From contig NC_054389.1 of assembly GCF_001625195.1 (NCBI RefSeq), forward strand, positions 5,266,520 through 5,330,519: a stretch of DNA of 64,000 bases, written 5' to 3'. This stretch comes from Drechmeria coniospora (lineage: Eukaryota > Ascomycota > Sordariomycetes > Hypocreales > Ophiocordycipitaceae). The position numbers were made by a program, and so were the translations under genes. Below the pieces are notes generated by a model. It saw only the letters and a program-made list of their open reading frames with translations. It did not search any database and was not told where the DNA came from. Below, piece after piece: positions 55,941 to 64,000 of the stretch (its first letter is position 1; each line of letters opens with the position of its first letter).

Positions 55941-58190
55941 TCAGCGAAATCGCGCCAATAACCTATCCCTGGTACGACGCTGCAAGTCAGTCCGTCCTCA
56001 CTGTGCATCTAGGGCGCCAGCTGCACGCTCACCTAGCTTAGTACCTGGTGCTAGACCGCCCAAGGTATCCGCAGTAGCATAGCAGGTAGGAGTCGGAGAT
56101 TCTCGTACCGTGCGTACCCGGCCTGCGGGCTTGGTCAGGAATGAGGATGCTGCCCAGGTTCTGGTACTGGAGATGATCCCATGTCTGGCGTCGGCGTCGC
56201 CGACTACCAGTTGCGTCTTGCGGGTTGCGTCATGGAGAGAAAGCTTGGATACCCACCTTGGTTGGCGGGAAGTAACAACTCCAAGGTCCCATACGGAGTA
56301 CCCTGCCCACCCTCATCGACCACTCCGTACTTACAGTACTGTAAGTACATGTACTTAGGTACTGTACTTGCTTGTACTCCATTCAGGTACGGATATACAC
56401 GCACTTATTTTCCGAGAAAAGAGGGGAGCAGAGCGGCAATGCGAAATACTTCCACCGACATCAACATGTCCACTTGGTTGTCGTACCTACTTGCTGTACT
56501 GCGCACCTTCGCTAGTCTCTCACCTCCAACCGGCAAAGGACATACATGCTATATGTGCGAGTCGGGTACGCCTACTGACTTGCCCAGGATGGTCTCATGA
56601 GCGCACGTTCGACATGATGCATCGCGCTGTGTCGACAATGGAGTTGCGCAGGCATCCATCCGCGTGCTCGCAGCACACCGAACCTGCATGTGCGAGTACG
56701 ACCGAGGCGTAAGTAGGTAGACAAGTACTTACATGCATCTTGTCAAGCAGCGCTCCGCCGCTCAAGATGCCGCTCGTCTTGGCTCCAAATAGAGAGCCGT
56801 CCTATGCCTCCACGAGTCCATATGAGCTCCCATGACTCGACGGAAGGCGCCCGCAAGGTGTGGGGAGGAGGGTAGGAGGGGAGGCGTGCTGGACACCCGC
56901 TGGACCAGCAAGGTTGCGGAAGCGGGGTGTCCGCCAACCAAACAAGTTCACGCTAGTACTTATTTGGACCGAGTAGGATTACCACCTCTCCTGGTGGGTT
57001 TTGACCATGGTACCCACGCGCCCTCCAGAGGTGGTCGCACCGGCAGCTTGGTACAACCAAATAGCACCCAAGTACCTGGCCAGGTATCGACAGGTATCTG
57101 CCGGGTCTCGCCCGTTGGTCGCGTACTGTACGTAGCCCCAGCGCGAGGCCAACGTCACGGCCAGGACGGCCGTCGCAGCCTTGACTCGGTCGAGCGCGCG
57201 GATGGCAAGACGCATTTCTCAGGAAAAGCTTTCCCAAGCCAGCGCTCGTCAACTCAATCTCGAGAGAATGGTGAGCATGGGGAATCTCGACCTCTCGACG
57301 ACCAAACGTAAACTGGCCGACAAACGCACGTACCGGGTTTGTACACCAGGTTGTACATGCGTGAGGAGGTAGAGGTACATGCCGCGGTATCTGCAGTACC
57401 TTCGGCGACGCAGCAACGGGGGGCGCTGCGAATAAGGTACCTACCACTAGTAAGCTACCGCTAAACTAGTATTAGTTCCTTGGTACCTAAGTTTAGTCCA
57501 CGGCGGCGGGTTCCATGGGAAGCTCTCCAGGGTCTTCACGCCGCCAACCTCGTCGGCTGGAGATCTAGCTACAGTACTTGCAAGTAGTTGCATGCACCCC
57601 TACCGCACGCCTGCTCGTACACCTCCTCAGGTACCTGCACACCTGCGGAGTACTTGCTTCCAACCGTAGAGGGTACACTGCTCATGGCCGACCTGCCCCC
57701 CTATAGTCTATGTAGATTGATACCTTAGTACCTCTTTACTAGAACCACTGGCTGGGGGTGGGGACGGCCGTAGAGTCCTCGAGCAGGCCGTGAGGGGAGG
57801 CGACTGCGAGCACCCCTCTTTGCATCTCCCGTTCTTATTACATAAATGACCTGGGCACGCTGCTCTGCCGTTCTGCCGTTCTGCTGCTTTGCTGCTATCC
57901 GTCCGTCCCCCGAAGCTCTCGCGGACAATTGTCTGTCCAAGCTTGACCCTGCCGATCCATCCTTGCCTTTCTCTCCTGTCGCAACGGCGAGGACATCCAA
58001 TATTCAAACCACTTCCTCAAGGCAGCACATCGGCAAAGGAGGCCTCTCTGTTGCCAGCCGCTGCTTCCCCGCGCTCGAGCATAGCCGCCACAGCCGCCGC
58101 CATCCATCGGAGTTAACACCGCCTGCCGCCCGCCACCTTCCTCCACGTCCATCGTCGATATCACGACCGGCACTGCCATTGCTACCTACC

Positions 58191-58371
58191 TACACCTACA
58201 CCTACACCTACACCTATCCGTGTCGCCATCGTTGCCACTGTCGCTGTCCGTCCGAGACAGGGGCCGTGCGTGAATCGTCAAAACCGCCACAGCCGTCACC
58301 TGTCCCGCCCGTGCACCGGCAGCCGACGAGACCGGACGAGACCGGACGAGACGAGACGAGACGAGACGAGT
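58191..58371 (+). repeat. Microsatellites in the bZIP leader
   Basis: Four TACACC hexamers at 58191-58214 and, at about 58325-58371, GACCGGACGA doublets running into about five GACGA pentamers. All lie within 400 bp upstream of the bZIP ATG and are probably transcribed leader. Confidence 0.8.
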
Positions 58372-58581
58372 CCTAGATCCAGAGCCAGACCTAGACGGCG
58401 AAAAACCACCTCCCGTCGCTGGGATCAATCCTCTCCTTGCCCTTGCTCGCGGCAAGGAATCCAGACGTGCCTTGGCCGGTATCGTCCACCGCCGTTTTGT
58501 CTTTTTCGAGACCCTGGGGCGCTCTGCCGCACCGCGGCTGTTCGTCTTCGACAAGGCCCCGCGCCACTGCACACGCAAGGA

Positions 58582-60197
58582 ATGGCAGACGAGATGTCCA
58601 TCGACACCAAGCCGAACCCTTCACACGAGTCTGACCACTCGGTCAATTCCACGCCGGAGAGAGACCAGAACTCGGCTTCTGCCTCTGGCAACAATGCTCC
58701 CCATTCCCAGGATCCCCAGCAGCCCAAGCGAAAGGGTGGCCGCAAGCCGGTAAGATTTCCCCCCTCCATCCTCCATTCCCCCACCCGAGCCCTTCGTATC
58801 CCCCTCTCCATCCAAACTCTCGTCCGTGCGTGGAAAGGTCCGCCGATGGTCGGCGTGGCCGTGCCGCGTATTGTCCTCCACGTCCGACCCCCCGTCCTGT
58901 CATACAATCGTCGCACGCCAGTCGTCGCCGCCTCGCCGCGTCGACATGGTGCATGACTGGGTATCCACCAGTCTATGCGTGCGACCGTTGCACACGGGCT
59001 GGTTAGCCATCCGTCGACGCATGCGCTGACGCCGGAGCCTTATCTCTTAGATCTATGCCACCTCGGAGGAGCGCAAGCAGAGGAACCGGCAGGCTCAGGC
59101 CGCCTTTCGAGAGCGCCGCACCGAGTACATCAAGCAGCTCGAGGAGACCATCCGAGTCCACGAGTCGAATCTTCAAAATCTACAAGTCGCCCACCGGAAT
59201 GCCGCCGAGGAGTGCTTGATGTTTCGGTACAAGAACTCCTTGCTCGAGCGCATCCTTCTCGAAAAGGGTACGTAGGGCGGCCGCGTCTTGCTCTTCTCGC
59301 CACACCACCTCTCCGGATGCGATGGCTGACGCGACCGAACCGTCCACAGGCATCGATGTCCACGCAGAGCTCCAGGCCAAGACGGGCAGCCCTGACCTGA
59401 GACCGAACCATGCTCTCCATAACCTAGTCCAGCCTCCGCCGATCCAGCGGAGCCTCATGAACCGACAGCACCAGCCGCGCAGGTCCATTTCGAGCATCGC
59501 TCCCAAGGTGGAACCTGGTACGACACCGCTCAACACGGCCTTGTTGCCTCATAAGCCCGTCACCTCTCCCACCTTGCGGCCGACGCACTCTTCCCACTCG
59601 AGCTCCCCCACGACCAACATTGGGCCGGCCTTTTCCCCAGCCCCATCGGACAGCATCTCGATGCGCGGATCGGCTGGAGGCTTGTCTCGCCAGGGCATGC
59701 CGACGCCGAACGCGAATTCAGCCCCGAGGCCCCGCCTGTTGCGGACCGGCCGTGGGCAGTCGTCAGCCAACGGGGCCAACTACTACCCCACGCCTGCTTT
59801 CCAAGCCCATATTGAAAACATGGGTACGTTGGACCGTGATTCCCATGGTTGGCGTGGGAAGCTTGATGCTAATTCGCCCAGCACAGACCACGAATATGGC
59901 TGCCACACCGACATGGTTGATGACTCGGAGATAAACCACCCACATGGCCCTGCATCCTTCAACGGTGGTTTCAATGGCCACAATCAGCAGACCATGCTTC
60001 TCTCACCAACTTCGACGGCTCCTGGACAGAGCATCTCCCAGCCACACACCCCGAACACGTCGGTGCCTCCCCAGCAATTCCCTTCGATGACGCAGCTCTT
60101 GGACCAAAACTTTGAATATGATCCCTTTGGGCTCGGTGCTAGCATGGCTTTCCCAAACCACCAGCATTTTCACTTTGACCATGCAAACGTTCGGTGA
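58582..60197 (+). CDS. Yap/AP-1-type bZIP transcription factor
   Basis: Four exons, 58582-58749, 59051-59267, 59350-59823 and 59887-60197, with introns of 301, 82 and 63 bp, give 389 residues. The bZIP domain starts at exon 2: IYATSEERKQRNRQAQAAFRE (about residues 57-77) carries the fungal Yap signature N-x2-A-Q-x2-F-R at N68 to R76. A zipper-like heptad region (YIKQLEETIRVHESNLQNLQ) and LLERILLEKGIDVHAELQAK follow. The rest is Ser/Pro/Asn/His-rich, ending LLDQNFEYDPFGLGASMAF, a conserved-looking tail. No clear Cys-rich redox domain of Yap1 type is visible. Intron 3 is inferred from homology-like continuity; it is in frame and stop-free, so the retained form adds 21 residues. The start is the first ATG of the frame. 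Confidence 0.85.
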
Positions 60198-62015
60198 CTC
60201 TCGGCATCAACATCATCCGCTTCCTCAGGCCCGAACGTCGTCCATTGACGCCACCAGCGTTTAGCCATGACACCGTACAAAAGGTGATGGGAGATCTCGC
60301 TTGCATCTGCACACACCGCATGGTTTCAAAAAATCCTGCGAATGGCATGTGTGCAAAGCTAGAGGGTGATGCGGCCTGCCATGACCACCTAATCGACTCT
60401 TACCACCATGTCTTATCGATGGATGGCATGTGCCCGACGGGTCGGGAGCAACGCTAGCCTCGAATGCCGGTAGTTGCCACATGCTGAAGATTGCGAGACG
60501 TCGACAACGCCTACGAGGCTTCTTCCGGCACATTTTATATATACACAACGATCACTTATACCCAGCGCTCGCTTCGGTCGCATTTGGTCGCATTTGGACC
60601 GTCTGACATCTGGTTTTCTCACGTCGTGTCGGCCTCGCCAAGCCATTCGTCGGAAGCCACGGTGTACTGACACGATCGATAATTTTGGATACCAACCTAC
60701 TGTTTGCCTACGAATTACGTTGATTTTTTTGCGTCAAAACGATTTTAATGCCTGCGCTCTCGCCGCGTCGCGTCTCTCGAGACGGGAGTGCGAGTATACC
60801 CAATGGTGATATTTCTGCGAGCGCTGCAAAAATAACAAAAACTGTGGAAGAAAATAGGATAATCAAAAGTGAAGTTTATGGATCGCGTCTGGGGCGTCCT
60901 GGTATATGGTGAAAATGGGTTTGATGATGAGTATAGGATAGGATAGGGTAGGATGTTAAACTGATTGTAGTGGTGGCTTGGTGTCGGTCTGCAGTTAGCT
61001 CAATAGTATGTTACCATGAGCACGCACATACCTTTGTTACTAGACGATAGCTTGAAACGAGGATGTATAAAATCATTGAGTTCGTGGGTACGTAATTGCG
61101 ACCTGGGCTCCTGTTGTGCCATGATGCTGTTACTTTCGCTCATGTACGGAGTAGCTTGATATGCTTCGCGAGTATTATTACTAGTGTTAACCCTCTCATC
61201 AGGATGGGTAAGACAACCTGGCAGTAAGTACAACTGCCTACAGTTGCATAAATAGTTCTGGGCCAGTGCTCGCACGACAAAAACACGAACTTCGAATGTC
61301 ACCGCCACGGTTCGTGAGTTAACGTAAGATTGCTTTCCACGGAAACGAGAACGCGTATTGTGGGCATTGGTAGAGAAGCGTGCTGAATGGTTTCTTTTAC
61401 TTACTGTGCTTCCTGTACCCTGAGTTTTATGACTCCACGTTTTGATATATTTGCTGAAGTACTTATGTAGTTGTAACGGAGTACTCCGTAATGAGTTTTT
61501 ATTACTGTTTACCCCTACTTGTACAGTAATTAACTCTGCACAACGTTTTACTTCATGCTTTGAAGTTTTGTACATGCTTAATTGCAAATGTACATTCTGT
61601 TGCCCGTCATCTTTTCTGCGGTCAAGTACTTGTACATGTACATGGCACAGTTAGTCCGTAACAAGTAATAGTAACAGCTCCGATCTGCCGCGTTGGGCGC
61701 TAGCATGGCCTGGAGAGATTATCACGTGACATGTATATGCTCCTTGAGACAACCTTCGAACAACAACCTTCCTTGCTACCTGCGTCTTGCTACCAGGGTT
61801 TCGATCCGCCGGCCTGCTTCTTTTGCCCAACAACATCGTCACAGCATAGAAGGGGCTTGCTTCTTGCGACCTTCTCTGTGCCAGCCAGCCAGCCTGCCTT
61901 CACACTCCAGGTGCCTATATTGAGTGTAATGCACAAATTTGTGGCTTCAGCATGCTCACCGTTTCCGTTCTAGGATATCGGTGCGTCCGTTGCACCGCTT
62001 GCGCTTCACCCCGCC
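60198..62015. other. Intergenic region between the bZIP and WW genes
   Basis: 3' flank of the bZIP gene, then AT-richer DNA. A minus-strand ATG frame (61000-61575, 191 codons) is unusually long for its base composition. It has no recognised domain and contains the dispersed palindrome ACGGAGTACTCCGT (61476-61489), so I do not call it a gene. Confidence 0.45.
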
Positions 62016-62933
62016 ATGCCTTCACCGCAATCCTCTGAGGAGGCGGCTGCAGAATCGCCTGTGATGACGCCAGAGCCGCCTCGAGACCCCGAGGATGGAG
62101 ACAAGGACAAGGACCAAGAGACAGAGAGAGAGAGCAGATCGCCATCGGCGGCAGACGTACCTTCTTCACCTAATGTGAATGATAAATCGGAAAGCAAATT
62201 GGACGGCAATGCGACAGACAGCGAGGCCTTGGTTGACGATGCATCAAAGGGTGGAGATGACAGGATTACGGATGACGACCCGCCACTGCCACAACAAGCG
62301 ACGCCCGACGGACCTCCGCTTCCAAGCGAGCCGGTCCCAGAACCCCCTGACGACGGCTGGGATTGTCGTTGGGAAGAGTCGTACCAGGCTTGGTACTTTG
62401 TGAACCGCTTCACCGGTGCCTCTCAGTGGGAGAACCCTCGCGTGTCCCAGGGCGCAACCACCACGGCCGATGGTGCCGTCCCGGCTACTTCCGTCTCCAG
62501 TGTTCCCCAGCCTCCCGTCGGCGAGACGCCTGCGGTAGGTGGTTACAACCCAGCCATTCATGGCGACTACGATCCCAATGCCTGGTACGCCCAAGTGTAC
62601 AAGCAAGAGGAGGAGCAAAGGGAGGCCGACGCTGTTGCCGCCGCCAACATCATGAAGCCTACAGCTGGCACTGACGTTGCAGTTGCCTTCAACCGCTTTA
62701 CTGGACAATTCCAGACGGCCGACATGGGGCCTGGTAGGCACAGCGACGAAGCCAAGTCGCGACGGCAGATGAATGCCTTCTTCGATGTCGACGCCGCCGC
62801 CAACGCGCATGAAGGCCGTAGCCTCAAGGCCGAGCGCCAGAACCAGCGGCTGAGCAAAGCAGAGCTGAAAGCCTTTAAAGAGAAGCGGCGTGCCAAGAAA
62901 GAAGAGAAGCGTAGAGCGTGGCTTATGGATTAA
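62016..62933 (+). CDS. WW-domain protein
   Basis: A single exon of 305 residues beginning MPSPQSSEEAAAESPVMTPE. An acidic, Ser/Pro-rich N-terminus leads to one WW domain (about residues 112-142): DDGWDCRWEESYQAWYFVNR then FTGASQWENP, with the signature Trp residues at 115 and 138 and the central aromatic pair YF. WW domains bind proline-rich or phospho-Ser/Thr-Pro peptides. Downstream, a second block, DYDPNAWYAQVYKQEEEQRE, then FNRFTGQFQTADMGPGRHSD, precedes a highly basic coiled tail (AELKAFKEKRRAKKEEKRR) that may bind RNA or direct nuclear entry. The layout resembles formin-binding-protein-like splicing-associated WW proteins, but that is inference. Confidence 0.85.
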   Translation: MPSPQSSEEAAAESPVMTPEPPRDPEDGDKDKDQETERESRSPSAADVPSSPNVNDKSESKLDGNATDSEALVDDASKGGDDRITDDDPPLPQQATPDGPPLPSEPVPEPPDDGWDCRWEESYQAWYFVNRFTGASQWENPRVSQGATTTADGAVPATSVSSVPQPPVGETPAVGGYNPAIHGDYDPNAWYAQVYKQEEEQREADAVAAANIMKPTAGTDVAVAFNRFTGQFQTADMGPGRHSDEAKSRRQMNAFFDVDAAANAHEGRSLKAERQNQRLSKAELKAFKEKRRAKKEEKRRAWLMD

Positions 62934-63256
62934 CCCGGTCATCTAGCTCTCTACGAGGTTTGCCAACGTGGCCCAACTGTTTGCTCCCGGTTCGCGTCTG
63001 CTTCCTGGTAGCTCTTCTTCTTTCATCCGTGTGCTGGCGTTTTGGGGCGGGTCTGTGGCGTGCTGGAACGGTGCATTTACCGAATTTTTCTAATAGATTC
63101 ATGGAAAAGTGTCTAGGAGGGTACGAGCATTTTTATTGCATGACGCAGACGGAGCATGCACTTTATACCCAAGACCTCGACTCTACTGCTAATGCACATG
63201 TTCACTTCCACTTCCAGCTCTTGTAGCCCGGCCAAATCGAAAGGTGACTCATTCTA
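62934..63256. other. Convergent spacer (WW gene / RIX1-like gene)
   Basis: 3' flanking DNA of two genes that end towards each other. Nothing else recognised. Confidence 0.5.
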
Positions 63257-64000
63257 CTATTCGTCTTCCTCGAGCTCGTCGTCATCGTCCAACTCCATGT
63301 TCAAATGCACACTAACGTCACTGTCATCGCCTTCCTCGTCCTCGTTCGCAGGTGGTGGTGGCATTGAAGCCATACTGGTCCCCGTGATCGAAGCCTTGTT
63401 CTCAACATCCTGTCGTTTGGGTGGGTTTGGGCTTGAGCCCTCATGCTTGCGCTTGGGTAGAGAATCCGTGCTCGCCGATGCATTAGCCACCTTGGCCTCG
63501 AATGGGTTGCTTTGCAGGGGCATCTCCGCGTCGGCTTGCGGAGCGACTGGTAAACCCTGCGGCAAATTGATATCGTTGGACGACTCTTGCATGTCAATGT
63601 CGCCGTCGCCATTCACCCCGTCAGCCGCTTCCTCGTCAATATCCTCTGTGTACTCGTCCTCCATCTCATTGAGCGAAGCAACCATTTGATCGCCCCCGAG
63701 GACGCCATTGGGGCGCATGTTAGTCCGCAAAATTTCCAGGCCTTGGGCCTCAGGAAACTGCCGGGACAGATGAGGCAAGATGCTCGGATACATGCGGCCA
63801 CGCTGATCCTTGTAGGGGTTGAGCACGCTGGAAAACATGGCGTCGCGATTTCGCGTAAGAATCGCCGTTTTGTCGAGGAGGCCGCGCAACGTGGGCTTTA
63901 GGAGCTGCTGCCGCAGGCTCGAAAGGAGAGTTGAGAGGAGAGCGTCCGCCGCCACTTTGTGATGGCGATCGAGAGAGAAAGCATCCTCTGCAGCGGAGGC
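63257..64000 (-). CDS. Pre-rRNA-processing protein RIX1-like, C-terminal part (gene runs off the window)
   Basis: The frame is open from the right window edge to a stop at 63257, about 247 residues, so the N-terminus is missing. The first part is helical (ADALLSTLLSSLRQQLLKPT, then LRGLLDKTAILTRNRDAMFS) with MYPSILPHLSRQFPEAQGLE, the pattern I associate with the C-terminal end of the RIX1/PELP1 helical repeat region. The remainder is acidic and low-complexity (EDEYTEDIDEEAADG; MELDDDDELEEDE) with one basic patch (LPKRKHEGSSPNPPKR). RIX1 works with Ipi1 and Ipi3 in ITS2 processing and 60S maturation in the nucleus. The name rests on remembered family pattern and could be wrong. Confidence 0.6.
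   Translation of the reverse strand, partial: ASAAEDAFSLDRHHKVAADALLSTLLSSLRQQLLKPTLRGLLDKTAILTRNRDAMFSSVLNPYKDQRGRMYPSILPHLSRQFPEAQGLEILRTNMRPNGVLGGDQMVASLNEMEDEYTEDIDEEAADGVNGDGDIDMQESSNDINLPQGLPVAPQADAEMPLQSNPFEAKVANASASTDSLPKRKHEGSSPNPPKRQDVENKASITGTSMASMPPPPANEDEEGDDSDVSVHLNMELDDDDELEEDE

Larger units (their letters stand above)
49511..58581. other. Nine-kilobase gene desert, densest in GTAC islands
   Basis: No supported gene. GTAC-palindrome islands recur every few hundred bases, most tightly at 52.2-52.8, 53.1-53.6, 54.3-54.9 and 55.0-55.9 kb. About 57.8-58.58 kb is the leader of the bZIP gene with hexamer and pentamer microsatellites. ORFs of 60-160 codons are scattered in all frames with no recognisable domain. 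Confidence 0.6.

Noticed and set aside
49511..58500. Secondary-metabolite or heterokaryon-type cluster hidden in the desert
   Set aside because: No fragment of polyketide synthase, NRPS, P450, NACHT or HET motifs was seen in the six-frame translations.

Overview
This window is nuclear DNA of a filamentous ascomycete (Pezizomycotina). The gene families and intron style point to Sordariomycetes, most likely Hypocreales; that placement is inference. Supporting it are short spliceosomal introns of about 50-110 bp with GT/AG ends, fungal forms of Mediator and INO80 subunits, a GPI-type threonine-rich wall protein, a cyanase and a five-exon leu2 gene. No bacterial, viral, rRNA, tRNA or CRISPR feature was recognised.

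Layout. 1-16.5 kb is fairly gene-dense: MED10 (-), a cysteine-rich surface protein (+), cyanase (+), a threonine-rich repeat wall protein (-), a weakly supported small gene (-), an MFS transporter (-), ARP8 (-) and a proline-rich protein (+). 16.5-26.5 kb is nearly empty. A Rua1-C-domain regulator (+) lies at 26.5-28.4 kb, then another desert runs to 36.8 kb. 36.8-44.0 kb carries a PHD-finger protein (+), leu2 (+) and a Stm1/SERBP1-type mRNA-binding protein (-). 46.3-49.5 kb carries an uncertain membrane ORF (-) and a basic Ser/Pro-rich nuclear protein (-). A third desert runs from 49.5 to 58.6 kb. The right end has a Yap-type bZIP factor (+), a WW-domain protein (+) and the C-terminal part of a RIX1-like ribosome-assembly protein (-), which runs off the window.

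The main unexplained signal is in the deserts. They have ordinary base composition but are filled with interlocking GTAC-based palindromes (GTACTCCGTAC, GTACGGAGTAC, GTACATGTAC, GTACTTGTAC, GTACAGTAC). I saw more than thirty copies of the CTCCGTAC/GTACGGAG core by eye, almost all outside coding exons. Minisatellites, a diverged tandem duplication and a poly-C/poly-G pair also lie there.

The genes form no obvious pathway cluster. Several are nuclear regulators (MED10, ARP8, the Rua1-like protein, the PHD protein, bZIP) and two probably decorate the cell surface. Three genes contain an intron whose length is a multiple of three and which has no in-frame stop, so unspliced transcripts would stay open. 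In the Rua1-like gene that intron falls inside the presumed zinc-binding domain.
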